18,594 nucleotides of DNA from Acidobacteriota bacterium (GTDB taxonomy: Bacteria > Acidobacteriota > Blastocatellia > Pyrinomonadales > Pyrinomonadaceae), in contig JACCRD010000006.1 in NCBI GenBank assembly GCA_013813755.1, positions 1-18,594 on the forward strand. The letters run 5' to 3'. The notes beneath the pieces are model-generated. The model ran no database searches and was not told the DNA's origin. It was given only the letters and a program-made list of their open reading frames with translations. Below are positions 7,099 through 14,744 of this stretch, piece by piece. Numbering within the stretch: the stretch's first letter is position 1; each line of letters opens with the position of its first letter. The position numbers and the translations under genes are program-made.

Positions 7099-7128
7099 CG
7101 CCGTTAAAACAGAAACGGCGCGTTTTTT
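7099..7128 (+). terminator. Hairpin plus T-run in the tRNA leader
   Basis: CGCCGTT (7099-7105) pairs perfectly with AACGGCG (7114-7120) around an 8-nt loop, and TTTTTT follows at 7123-7128. It has the form of an intrinsic terminator, yet sits between the best promoter and the tRNAs. It could end an unseen short transcript, act as a leader processing element, or mean that the tRNA promoter is further downstream. Confidence 0.4.
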
Positions 7129-7183
7129 GACTGCCGGTGTAAAGCGCGAGATTTTTGGAAACGTTCGCGGCAGAAAAGCTTGA

Positions 7184-7259
7184 GGGCATGTACGTCAATT
7201 GGTAGACAGCCTCCCTTACAAGGAGGAAGTTAGGGGTTCGAGTCCCTTCGTGCCCACCA
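7184..7259 (+). tRNA. tRNA-Val (anticodon TAC)
   Basis: A 76-nt cloverleaf. Acceptor GGGCATG (7184-7190) pairs with CGTGCCC (7249-7255), followed by discriminator A and an encoded CCA (7257-7259). The anticodon stem CCTCC/GGAGG encloses loop CTTACAA with anticodon TAC at 7217-7219, which reads GUA/GUG valine codons. The T-arm AGGGG-TTCGAGT-CCCTT is intact. The D-stem is slightly weak, with a C-A mismatch (7193/7208) and three good pairs. It is 25 nt upstream of tRNA-Asp and probably co-transcribed with it. Confidence 0.95.
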
Positions 7260-7281
7260 TTTTTTTATTTTGCATCTTTCT

Positions 7282-7361
<80 letters not shown>

Positions 7362-7371
7362 TAATATTCAA

Positions 7372-7407
7372 AACCGTTTGAGTCTAGTCAACTCGGGCGG
7401 TTTTTTA
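7372..7407 (+). terminator. Intrinsic terminator of the tRNA unit
   Basis: AACCGTTTGAGT (7372-7383) pairs over all 12 positions (three G-T wobbles) with ACTCGGGCGGTT (7391-7402) around a 7-nt loop. A TTTTATT tract follows. It begins 11 nt after tRNA-Asp, so it most likely ends the tRNA transcript. Confidence 0.85.
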
Positions 7408-7410
7408 TTT

Positions 7411-7728
7411 ATGCAAAATGCGGAGCAAATCTGTGAGTTTTAAAATTTTTGGTAAAATAAAACTAAAATCAGCATTCAAACCAAGCTATAATCGGGAAGG
7501 AAAGTTGATTGATTTGCCGAAAAAGTATAAATTAATTATGCTTTCCATCACGAGAGATTGTTGTTTAACATAAAGTAAAGATTTTAACATTTTTATACTT
7601 GGCTCTACATCTTCCCTTGACATTAATTGTCAAATTTGGTCTGAAGGCTGTTCACTGCCACTTGATATTTCAGGTTTTAGCCTTGATTACCCTACCTGTT
7701 TTCGATAAATTTTCCTGAAAAGAGATAA
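7411..7728. other. Intergenic region between the tRNA terminator and yvcK
   Basis: This is 318 nt of AT-rich DNA without a credible ORF. It holds two unpaired -10-like boxes, TATAAT (7487-7492) and TATACT (7594-7599), neither with a good -35. It also holds a 17-nt palindrome at 7617-7633 and a wide hairpin possibility, AAGGCT (7644-7649) with AGCCTT (7679-7684). I recognise no riboswitch. The yvcK-glmU promoter is expected here, but I cannot fix it. Confidence 0.5.
7617..7633. promoter_or_regulatory. Operator-like palindrome upstream of yvcK
   Basis: TTGACA and TGTCAA are perfect inverted 6-mers separated by TTAAT, 95 nt before the yvcK ATG. The left arm is also a consensus -35 hexamer, but no -10 stands at the right distance. 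A dimeric repressor site is possible; no regulator can be named. Confidence 0.3.
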
Positions 7729-8784
7729 ATGAAAAATCATCTATTTTCACACGATACGCCCGGATTAAACTTTGTCGCAATTGGCGGCGGGAATGGGCTT
7801 GCCACGCTTTTGTCCGGTTTGAAAAGCTTTGTGGCGGCGGGAAAAAGCGAAAATATCTGGATAAAAAGTCTTTCGGGCATCGTTGCGGTTTCCGATGACG
7901 GCGGAAGTTCCGGGCGGCTTCGTGATGAGCTGCAGATGTTGCCGCCGGGTGATATTCGCAATTGTATGGTCGCTTTGTCGGAAGATTCGCTTCTGCTTTC
8001 GAAGCTTTTTCAATATCGTTTTCGCGGCAGCGGCGAACTTGGCGGACACAGTTTCGGAAATTTATTTCTCGCCGCTCTTTCCGAAATTACAGGTGATTTC
8101 GCCGAAGCCGTCAAACTTTCCTCTGAAATTCTCGCCAGCAAAGGGCATATTTTCCCCGCGACGGTTGCTGATGTGCGTCTCGCGGCTGAATTGAACGACG
8201 GTTCAATTGTGCGCGGAGAAACAAACGTTTCAAAAGTTGGAACTTCGATCAAACGTCTGCGGCTCGAACCGGAAGATTGTCAGCCGTTGCCGGAAGCATT
8301 GGCGGCGATTTATGAGGCGGATATTATCTCGATTGGACCCGGCTCGCTTTTTACAAGTCTTCTACCGCCGATTCTGGTCGAGGGCGTGAGCGAAGCGATT
8401 GCCGAATCTCCGGCGGTAAAAATCTTTATTTGCAATCTGATGACGCAACCCGGGGAAACCGACGGCTTCTCGGCTCGAAAACATCTCGAACTAATTTGGG
8501 AATACGCGCCCGGCATTAATTTTGATTATGTAATTGTCAACAATTTTCCGATTACCGAAGAGCAGATCGCTCGCTATACAAACGAAGGCGCGAGACAAAT
8601 CGGTATCTCTGATTCAATTTCGCCGCAGACGATTGAAGACACTAAAATTGTCTACGGTAATCTGTTGGATGCGGGCGAAAAAGTTCGACACAATTCTCAA
8701 AAACTGGCGCAGGTTGTTTTGTCCTGCGCACTTAAATCCGAAAAAAGCCAGGCGGCGACGGCAGAAAGTATATGGAACAAATAA
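7729..8784 (+). CDS. yvcK: YvcK/GlmR family regulator (gluconeogenesis factor, CofD-like fold)
   Basis: YvcK/CofD-family proteins bind UDP-GlcNAc. In Bacillus subtilis the protein (GlmR) stimulates GlmS when UDP-GlcNAc is scarce and is needed for growth on gluconeogenic carbon. The 351-residue protein shows the nucleotide-site G-G-G-N-G-L at about 19-24 (usually GGGTGL), the family signature V-S-D-D-G-G-S-S-G-R-L-R at about 52-63, P-G-D-I-R-N-C at about 75-81, and G-G-H-S-F-G-N-L near residue 104. The ATG at 7729 follows a weak purine stretch (AAAAGAGA). The 3' end overlaps glmU by 13 nt in another frame, and glmS follows glmU. This order strongly supports a GlmR-like role in setting UDP-GlcNAc synthesis. 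Regulation by phosphorylation, known in Gram-positives, cannot be read here. Confidence 0.93.
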   Translation: MKNHLFSHDTPGLNFVAIGGGNGLATLLSGLKSFVAAGKSENIWIKSLSGIVAVSDDGGSSGRLRDELQMLPPGDIRNCMVALSEDSLLLSKLFQYRFRGSGELGGHSFGNLFLAALSEITGDFAEAVKLSSEILASKGHIFPATVADVRLAAELNDGSIVRGETNVSKVGTSIKRLRLEPEDCQPLPEALAAIYEADIISIGPGSLFTSLLPPILVEGVSEAIAESPAVKIFICNLMTQPGETDGFSARKHLELIWEYAPGINFDYVIVNNFPITEEQIARYTNEGARQIGISDSISPQTIEDTKIVYGNLLDAGEKVRHNSQKLAQVVLSCALKSEKSQAATAESIWNK

Positions 8785-10217
8785 TTTCCAACGAGCAAAA
8801 AACGCTTGACGTTTTAGTTTTAGCGGCAGGACTCGGAACACGTATGCGTTCCAATCTGGCAAAGGTTCTGCATAAAATTGACGGTCGTCCGTTGGTCAAT
8901 CACGTCTGCCGCATGGCGACGGCGCTCGCGCCGCGCAAGATTTACGTCGTCATCGGACATCAGGGCGAAGATGTAAAGCGGGCGGTGCTTGAAGAATTGG
9001 ACGAAAGCCACTCGGCTTTTGTCTGGCAGAAAGAGCAGCTCGGCACTGGGCACGCTGTCAATTCGGCGCGGGAGTTTTTTGAAAACGAAGATTCAACCTT
9101 GCTTATTTTATCTGGCGACGTGCCGATGATTAAATTTGAAACGCTGGCGGCTCTGATTCAGCAGCATCACGCTCATCGCGGGCGCGGCGCGGCGTGCACG
9201 ATTTTAACCGTCAAACTCGATGACCCGACCGGCTATGGGCGCATTGTACGCGATGAAGCCGGACTTTTTGAAAAAATTGTCGAGCAGAAAGACGCGAGCG
9301 ATGAAGAACGCGCCGTCAGAGAAATAAATTCAGGTATTTATTGTTTTGATACAAAGAAACTTTTCGCCGCGCTTTCGAGCGTCGAGAACAAAAACGCGCA
9401 GAATGAATATTATTTGACTGATGTTCCATCGCTGCTTCGCTCTGGCGGCGAACCGGTTTCGCTTTTTCAGCACACGGACACGAGGGAAGTTTCGGGCGTC
9501 AACGACCGCGTCGAACTCGCCGATTTGGAAAGGGTTCTGCGCCGCCGGACAATTTCGCGGATGATGATCGATTACGGCGTAACTTTTATCGATCCGAAAA
9601 ATACTTATGTCAGTGAACGCGCGAGCATCGGGCGCGATACGGTGATCTATCCGAATGTTCATATCGAAGGCGAAACGAGCATCGGCGACGGCTGTACGAT
9701 TCGCTCCGGAACACGTATCACAAACTCGCGCATCGGGCGCAACGTAAAAATTCTCGACAACTGCGTGATCACCGATTCCGAGGTTTCCGACAACTGCACT
9801 GCCGGACCGTTCGCGCACTTGCGAGGAAAAGCCAAAATGGAGGAATCCGCCAAAGTCGGAAACTTTGTCGAGCTGAAAAAAACAATTCTTGGGCGCGGCT
9901 CGAAAGCCAGTCATCTGACTTACCTCGGCGACGCAACCATCGGCGAGCGAACAAACATCGGCGCGGGAACAGTCACCTGCAATTTTGACGGCAAAAGGAA
10001 ACACGCGACGACCATCGGTAACAATGTCAAAATCGGCTCGGACACAATGCTCGTCGCACCCGTGAAAGTTGGTGACAATTCAGTCACCGGCGCGGGTTCA
10101 GTGGTGACTAAAGATGTTCCGCCCGATACTCTGGTCGCGGGCGTTCCGGCAAAAATAAAGAAAGATTTTAAGGAACAGGAAGATAAAAATAACGCTTCGG
10201 AAACAGAAACTGCCTAA
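8772..10217 (+). CDS. glmU: Bifunctional GlmU: GlcNAc-1-P uridylyltransferase / GlcN-1-P acetyltransferase
   Basis: It makes UDP-GlcNAc from glucosamine-1-P, acetyl-CoA and UTP in the cytoplasm, feeding peptidoglycan and LPS. The N-terminal Rossmann-like pyrophosphorylase domain (1 to about 240) has L-A-A-G-L-G-T-R-M (17-25), K31-V-L-H, G-T-G-H-A (about 91-95), E-I-N-S-G-I-Y (about 183-189) and N-E-Y-Y-L-T-D. The C-terminal left-handed beta-helix (about 262-462) has repeated [I/V]-G-x-x hexapeptides and the catalytic histidine H381 in S-H-L-T-Y-L-G-D, equivalent to E. coli H363. The 481-residue length is slightly above E. coli's 456, mainly through an extra N-terminus and a charged, probably disordered tail. 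The ATG lies inside the 3' end of yvcK (13-nt overlap), indicating translational coupling. glmS follows after 110 nt. Confidence 0.97.
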   Translation: MEQIISNEQKTLDVLVLAAGLGTRMRSNLAKVLHKIDGRPLVNHVCRMATALAPRKIYVVIGHQGEDVKRAVLEELDESHSAFVWQKEQLGTGHAVNSAREFFENEDSTLLILSGDVPMIKFETLAALIQQHHAHRGRGAACTILTVKLDDPTGYGRIVRDEAGLFEKIVEQKDASDEERAVREINSGIYCFDTKKLFAALSSVENKNAQNEYYLTDVPSLLRSGGEPVSLFQHTDTREVSGVNDRVELADLERVLRRRTISRMMIDYGVTFIDPKNTYVSERASIGRDTVIYPNVHIEGETSIGDGCTIRSGTRITNSRIGRNVKILDNCVITDSEVSDNCTAGPFAHLRGKAKMEESAKVGNFVELKKTILGRGSKASHLTYLGDATIGERTNIGAGTVTCNFDGKRKHATTIGNNVKIGSDTMLVAPVKVGDNSVTGAGSVVTKDVPPDTLVAGVPAKIKKDFKEQEDKNNASETETA

Positions 10218-10327
10218 ATCAGCGCAAAAAACTTACGCGAGTCTGTATTAGAGTTATCTAAACAATTAACTTTTGATTGTTGCGCATCAAACTTATCAAT
10301 CGATTTAGAAATTAACCAGAAAAAATT

Positions 10328-12187
10328 ATGTGTGGAATTGTTGGATATGTTGGAAATAAACAAGTTGTGCCGCTTATTATTGACGGTTTACGAAAACTCG
10401 AATATCGCGGTTACGATTCGGCGGGCATTGCCGTTGTCGATGAAAATCACGACTTGTCTTTGCGTCGCGCCGAAGGTAAACTTCGCAATCTCGAAGAATG
10501 TATTCGCCTTAATCCGCTTGACGGAAACTACGGCATCGGGCATACGCGTTGGGCGACGCACGGGCGCCCAACCGAAGAAAACGCTCATCCGCACCGCGAT
10601 TGTACGGGGCGTATCGTCGTTGTCCATAACGGAATTATCGAAAATTATTTACAGTTAAAAGCCGATTTGCGCGGCAAGGGTCACGAATTTCATACCGAAA
10701 CCGATACGGAAGTCGTCGCGCATCTAGTCGAAGAATATTTAATGACGGGCAATTCGTTTGAGGAATCGGTGCGCGAAACGGTTAAACAGTTGCGCGGAAT
10801 CTTCGCGCTTTCGATTATCTCGGCGGATGTGCCGGACACAATTATCACCGTCCGCGAAGGTCCGCCGGTCGTGATTGGTTTAGGCGACGGCGAATTTTTT
10901 GTAGCAAGCGATATTCCGGCGATTCTGCAGCACACGCGCGACGTTTTTTATCTCGGCGAAAGGGAAATCGCCATCCTGACAAAAGATTCGGTGCGCGTCA
11001 CGGATTTTGACGGAAATGTCGTTGAGCCAAAACAGCAGCGCATCACCTGGGATCCAATTATGGCGGAAAAAGGCGGCTTTAAGCATTTTATGCTCAAAGA
11101 GATTTACGAGCAGCCGAGAGCCGTCCGCGATACGGTGCGTGGTCGCCTTTCGCTCGATACGGGCAAAATTTATCTCGACGCGATGAATATTGCCGAAGAA
11201 GAATTTCAAGCAGTAACATCAATTAAAATTGCTGCTTGCGGAACAAGCTGGCACGCGGCACTTGCCGGAAAATATATGATTGAGGAGTTAGCGCGTCTTT
11301 CAGTCGAGGTTGATTACGCATCCGAGTTTCGCTATCGCAATCCGGTTTTAGACGAAAACACGCTTTTGATTGTCATCTCGCAATCGGGCGAAACCGCCGA
11401 CACCATCGCCGCGATGCGCGAAGCGAAACAAGCAGGCTGCAAAGTTCTCGCAGTTTGCAACGTGCAGGGTTCGATGATTACGCGCGAAGCCGACGGCACA
11501 ATTTTGACGCACGCCGGACCGGAAATCGGCGTCGCTTCCACCAAAGCCTTTACTTCGCAAATGATTGCTGTCTATCTTTTTGCATTGTATCTGGGACAAC
11601 TGCGCGGGAAAATTGACGAAGAAAAAGCGAAATGTCACGCGCAGCAGCTTGCCGAACTTCCTCTGAAAATTGAACAGCTTTTAAGCGATGCCGACACAAT
11701 CGAAGAACTTTCCAGAGAATTTTTCCGCGTACAGGATTTTCTTTATCTTGGGCGCGGCATAAATTTTCCCGTCGCTTTGGAAGGCGCTCTAAAGCTCAAA
11801 GAAATTTCCTACATTCACGCAGAAGGCTATCCGGCAGGCGAAATGAAGCACGGACCGAATGCTCTGATTGACGAAAAACTTCCCGTCGTCGTCGTCAACA
11901 CGCGCGAGAAGGGAAATGAAGCGAGCGAGCTGCGTTACGAAAAAACGCATTCCAATATTGTCGAAGTAAAATCGCGCGACGGAATTATTCTTTCGATTTT
12001 AACCGAAGGCGACGAAATGAGTTCGCTCGTTTCCGATCATGTCATTGAAGTTCCCGAAACGTCGGATTTGCTCGCGCCGATTTTGTCGATTGTGCCGCTC
12101 CAGCTTCTTGCCTATTACATTGCCGTCCGGCGCGGCTGCGACGTTGACCAGCCGCGAAACTTAGCGAAATCGGTGACGGTTGAGTAA
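10328..12187 (+). CDS. glmS: Glutamine:fructose-6-phosphate aminotransferase (isomerizing)
   Basis: This is the first committed step of amino-sugar synthesis: fructose-6-P plus glutamine gives glucosamine-6-P and glutamate. The N-terminal class II glutaminase domain (1 to about 240) begins M-C-G-I-V-G-Y, Cys2 being the nucleophile after Met removal, with R-G-Y-D-S-A-G and H-T-R-W-A-T-H-G. Two SIS isomerase domains follow: A-C-G-T-S-W-H-A and S-Q-S-G-E-T-A-D-T in the first, E-G-Y-P-A-G-E-M-K-H-G-P in the second. The C-terminus D-Q-P-R-N-L-A-K-S-V-T-V-E is the classical closing segment. Length 619 is normal. The 110-nt gap to glmU has no room for a glmS ribozyme and shows none of its parts. Control is more plausibly through the GlmR-like YvcK two genes upstream. 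Confidence 0.97.
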   Translation: MCGIVGYVGNKQVVPLIIDGLRKLEYRGYDSAGIAVVDENHDLSLRRAEGKLRNLEECIRLNPLDGNYGIGHTRWATHGRPTEENAHPHRDCTGRIVVVHNGIIENYLQLKADLRGKGHEFHTETDTEVVAHLVEEYLMTGNSFEESVRETVKQLRGIFALSIISADVPDTIITVREGPPVVIGLGDGEFFVASDIPAILQHTRDVFYLGEREIAILTKDSVRVTDFDGNVVEPKQQRITWDPIMAEKGGFKHFMLKEIYEQPRAVRDTVRGRLSLDTGKIYLDAMNIAEEEFQAVTSIKIAACGTSWHAALAGKYMIEELARLSVEVDYASEFRYRNPVLDENTLLIVISQSGETADTIAAMREAKQAGCKVLAVCNVQGSMITREADGTILTHAGPEIGVASTKAFTSQMIAVYLFALYLGQLRGKIDEEKAKCHAQQLAELPLKIEQLLSDADTIEELSREFFRVQDFLYLGRGINFPVALEGALKLKEISYIHAEGYPAGEMKHGPNALIDEKLPVVVVNTREKGNEASELRYEKTHSNIVEVKSRDGIILSILTEGDEMSSLVSDHVIEVPETSDLLAPILSIVPLQLLAYYIAVRRGCDVDQPRNLAKSVTVE

Positions 12188-12192
12188 TTTTA

Positions 12193-12220
12193 TTGCGATT
12201 TTTTTATAATCTGTTATGAT
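12193..12220 (+). promoter_or_regulatory. Candidate promoter of the PepSY gene
   Basis: TTGCGA (12193-12198, 4 of 6 to the -35 consensus), a 16-nt spacer and TATGAT (12215-12220, 5 of 6). A perfect TATAAT also occurs at 12205-12210 but lacks a well-placed -35. The tract starts just after the glmS stop and lies 24 nt upstream of the ribosome binding site at 12244. Confidence 0.45.
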
Positions 12221-12243
12221 GCGGCTCTCGACAAAACTTATTT

Positions 12244-12259
12244 AAGGAGCAAAAAAATA
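12244..12259 (+). promoter_or_regulatory. Strong Shine-Dalgarno placed before an ATA codon
   Basis: AAGGAG at 12244-12249 is the best ribosome binding site of the region. Seven bases later, at 12257, is an ATA in frame with the PepSY ORF. From there the frame reads (start)-K-L-K-A-L-S-A then the hydrophobic segment, which restores the positively charged n-region of a signal peptide. The first ATG, at 12281, is 31 nt from this site and lacks the lysines. I infer initiation at ATA, or a recent ATG-to-ATA change. Confidence 0.5.
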
Positions 12260-12280
12260 AAACTAAAGGCGTTATCAGCA

Positions 12281-12688
12281 ATGTTATTTTCACTAATGTT
12301 GGTATGTGATTTGGCGACCATTTCCAATGCTCAAACGAATCCTGACCAAAATCAGAAATCAACCGATAAACAAAAAAATGACGACGGTGAAGACGAAGAA
12401 GTCTCCGTGGAAGAACGAAAACAAGTCAAAATCTCGGCTGAACAAGCCAGAAAAACGGCGCTTGAAAGAGTTGCCGGAACGATAGTCAAAGAAGAACTTG
12501 AAAAAGAAAACGGCAGAATCGTTTATTCAATCGAGATTCAGGACGCGAATCAAAAAGTTTTTGATGTCGAAGTTGACGCTGAAACCGGCGCAGTTGTTAA
12601 TGTTGAAGAAGAAGATGAAGACGACGATGATGAAAACGACAACAGTAAGAAACAAAAGCAGATGAAGAAAAAGCCTCAACAAAATTAA
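12281..12688 (+). CDS. Secreted PepSY-domain protein with acidic tail
   Basis: Coordinates use the first ATG (135 residues); a better start by ribosome-site spacing is ATA at 12257, giving 143 residues. The N-terminus is a signal peptide ending near S-N-A-Q-T, so the protein is exported. A charged linker rich in D/E/K follows. Then a single PepSY-type repeat (about 48-105) starts K-I-S-A-E-Q-A-R-K-T-A-L and ends in the typical F-D-V-E-V-D-A-E-T-G-A-V-V. PepSY domains are found in peptidase propeptides and as small stand-alone secreted proteins proposed to inhibit proteases or bind cations. The tail has an acidic run (E-E-E-D-E-D-D-D-D-E) followed by a lysine/glutamine-rich end. It is a single-gene unit with a promoter at 12193-12220 and a terminator at 12738. 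Partner unknown. Confidence 0.85.
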   Translation: MLFSLMLVCDLATISNAQTNPDQNQKSTDKQKNDDGEDEEVSVEERKQVKISAEQARKTALERVAGTIVKEELEKENGRIVYSIEIQDANQKVFDVEVDAETGAVVNVEEEDEDDDDENDNSKKQKQMKKKPQQN

Positions 12689-12737
12689 AATAGTAAAAGA
12701 CTTCGCGAATGCGGCGAGGTTCAAAATTTACCTAGAG

Positions 12738-12772
12738 AAAGGTTTGCTACTTCGATGTAACAAGCCTTTTTT
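12738..12772 (+). terminator. Intrinsic terminator after the PepSY gene
   Basis: AAAGGTTTG (12738-12746) pairs with CAAGCCTTT (12761-12769), nine pairs with one G-T. A further TAC/GTA pairing within the loop is possible. A six-T run spans 12767-12772. It stands 50 nt after the PepSY stop. Confidence 0.8.
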
Positions 12773-12901
12773 GTTTGAAACTTTTTAAGTTTATCTTTGT
12801 CAAAAGCGTATTCAAAAACAATTCAATTTTGCGCATTCATTAAACATTTGTATTTATGTATGTTAATCTCAAGTCTTCTTTTTGGGGATGATTTTTATTT
12901 T

Positions 12902-14707
12902 ATGTTAGACAGTTTAGGAAATTTGGAACGCACGCACTCGTGCGGCGAAGTTCGCGTTGAAGATGTCGGCGGCGAAGTTGTTTTGATGGGTTGGGTGGCG
13001 AAGAAACGCGACTTCGGGATTTTTACGTTTATCGATTTGCGCGACCGCGAAGGTATCACGCAAATTGTGGTCAGCGAAGAAGCGGCAGCGGACGCGCACG
13101 CGAAAGCGAAAAATCTGCGCGGTGAGTTTGTTATCGCCGTTAAAGGAACAGTTGTCGAAAGAACAAATGAAACGGTCAACAAAAAACTTTCAACGGGCGG
13201 AATTGAAGTGCAAGCGAGTGAGATTTTAATTTTGAACGACGCGAAAGTCCCACCATTTCAGCTCGAAGTCGCCGGTTCGGAAAACCTTGCGAGCGAAGAA
13301 ACGCGCCTCAAATATCGTTATCTGGATTTGCGCCGACCGCGTCTTCAGCAAAATTTGATCACACGCGGCAAGGTTCTGACAAAGATGCGCGAGTTTATGA
13401 ATCTGTACGGCTTCCTGGAAATCGAAACGCCGATTCTCCTTAAATCAACGCCCGAAGGCGCGCGCGATTTTATCGTTCCATCCAGGATTCAGACCGGAAA
13501 ATTTTTCGCGCTTCCGCAATCGCCGCAAATCTTAAAACAACTTTCGATGATTGCCGGTTTTGACAAATATTTTCAAATCGCCCGCTGCTTTCGCGACGAA
13601 GATTTGCGAGCTGACCGCCAACCCGAATTTACGCAGCTTGATATTGAAATGAGTTTTGCCAATCAGGAAATGGTTTTTCGGACTATGGAAGGCGTGATGA
13701 AGCAGGTTTTCACTTTGTCCGAACACAATTTTGAAACTCCTTTTCCGCGAATGACTTACGCCGACGCTATCTTGCGTTTCGGGACTGACAAACCGGATTT
13801 GCGTTTTGAGATGGAACTCAAAGATTTATCCGAAGATTTGACGGACACGGATTTCGCGCCCTTCGCTGAAACTTTAAAAAACAAAGGCGAAATAAAATGC
13901 GTCGTCGCCAAAAATAAAGCCGATTATTCGCGCAAACAATTGGATGAGTTACAGGAATTCGTCAAGCGTTACGGCGGGTCCGCGCTTGCCTGGATCAAAC
14001 TCGGCGATGAAATTTCGTCTTCGCTTCTGAAAGTTCTCGGACAGGAAAAAATTGAGCAGTTCGCACAAAAGGCAAATGCTGAAAAAGGTGATGCGGTTTT
14101 GATTGTCGCCGGTAAAAAATCGGTTGTCGCTCAAAGTCTCGGCGCGCTTCGAATCGAAATTGCCAAACGCGAAAATTTGATTCCGAAAGATGTCTATAAA
14201 CCGCTTTGGGTGACTGAATTTCCGATGTTTGAGTATAACGAAGAGACGGGAAATTACGACGCGATGCATCATCCGTTCACGTCGCTGATGGACGAAGACG
14301 TGCCGCTATTTAAACGCGCCATCGAAGACGGCGAGACAGAACTTTTAGGAAAAATCCGCGCCCGCGCCTACGACATCGTCGTCAACGGCTACGAAATTGG
14401 CAGCGGTTCGATTCGCGTCCACCAGCGCGAAATACAAAATCTAATCTTCAAAGCGCTCGGTTTAACGCCGGAAAAAGCTAAAGAAAGATTCGGATTTTTC
14501 CTCGAAGCGCTCGAATACGGAACGCCGCCGCACGGTGGTTTTGCCGCCGGAATCGAAAGAATTGTCATGCTTCTGTGTCAAACTGACAATATCCGCGACG
14601 TTCTCGCCTTTCCGAAAACCGCGTCGGCGCAGGATTTAATGATGGATTCGCCCGGCAATGTTGACGATTCGCAACTTAAGGAACTGGGTATAAAAATTGT
14701 TGAATAA
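12902..14707 (+). CDS. aspS: Aspartyl-tRNA synthetase (bacterial type)
   Basis: A class IIb synthetase that charges tRNA-Asp. The start at 12902 gives M-L-D-S-L-G-N-L-E-R-T-H-S-C-G-E, the usual bacterial AspRS N-terminus. The frame is open upstream to 12797, but those 35 residues do not fit the family. Length is 601. The OB-fold anticodon domain (about 8-110) contains G-W-V-A-K-K-R-D and F-I-D-L-R-D-R-E-G. Motif 2, R-C-F-R-D-E-D-L-R-A-D-R-Q-P-E-F-T-Q, is near 228-245. The bacterial GAD insertion lies at about 295-405. Motif 3, G-G-F-A-A-G-I-E-R, is near 542-550. The ribosome site is weak (GGGGAT about 17 nt upstream). Whether it also charges tRNA-Asn cannot be settled here. It ends convergently against the next minus-strand gene, with a shared hairpin. 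Confidence 0.97.
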   Translation: MLDSLGNLERTHSCGEVRVEDVGGEVVLMGWVAKKRDFGIFTFIDLRDREGITQIVVSEEAAADAHAKAKNLRGEFVIAVKGTVVERTNETVNKKLSTGGIEVQASEILILNDAKVPPFQLEVAGSENLASEETRLKYRYLDLRRPRLQQNLITRGKVLTKMREFMNLYGFLEIETPILLKSTPEGARDFIVPSRIQTGKFFALPQSPQILKQLSMIAGFDKYFQIARCFRDEDLRADRQPEFTQLDIEMSFANQEMVFRTMEGVMKQVFTLSEHNFETPFPRMTYADAILRFGTDKPDLRFEMELKDLSEDLTDTDFAPFAETLKNKGEIKCVVAKNKADYSRKQLDELQEFVKRYGGSALAWIKLGDEISSSLLKVLGQEKIEQFAQKANAEKGDAVLIVAGKKSVVAQSLGALRIEIAKRENLIPKDVYKPLWVTEFPMFEYNEETGNYDAMHHPFTSLMDEDVPLFKRAIEDGETELLGKIRARAYDIVVNGYEIGSGSIRVHQREIQNLIFKALGLTPEKAKERFGFFLEALEYGTPPHGGFAAGIERIVMLLCQTDNIRDVLAFPKTASAQDLMMDSPGNVDDSQLKELGIKIVE

Positions 14708-14710
14708 AAC

Positions 14711-14744
14711 GAAGAAGCAAATTGAACTTTCAATTTGTTTCTTC
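14711..14744. terminator. Hairpin between the convergent genes aspS and 14730-15176
   Basis: GAAGAAGCAAATTG (14711-14724) pairs with CAATTTGTTTCTTC (14731-14744), 14 pairs with one G-T and a 6-nt loop. It starts 3 nt after the aspS stop and overlaps the last codons of the opposing gene. Its A-rich and T-rich arms suit bidirectional termination, though the T-run lies within the stem rather than after it. Confidence 0.6.

Noticed and set aside
6980..7198. 72-codon minus-strand ORF between murQ and tRNA-Val
   Set aside because: It overlaps the candidate promoter, two hairpins and the start of tRNA-Val, has no ribosome binding site and resembles no protein; it is a chance open frame.
7644..7684. 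Riboswitch-like hairpin before yvcK (AAGGCT with AGCCTT)
   Set aside because: One six-base pairing with a 29-nt loop and no recognisable conserved core; not enough to call a structured RNA.
9330..10004. 224-codon ORF on the strand opposite glmU
   Set aside because: It is a long open frame only because of the codon bias of glmU on the plus strand; its composition is typical of an antisense shadow and it has no family match.
10218..10327. glmS ribozyme/riboswitch upstream of glmS
   Set aside because: Only 110 nt are available, shorter than the roughly 150-nt-plus ribozyme, and no matching core elements are visible.
12797..12901. 35-residue N-terminal extension of AspRS
   Set aside because: Bacterial AspRS begins close to the M-L-D-S-L-G-N-L-E-R-T-H-S segment; the upstream codons are hydrophobic, unlike the family, and lie just after a terminator.
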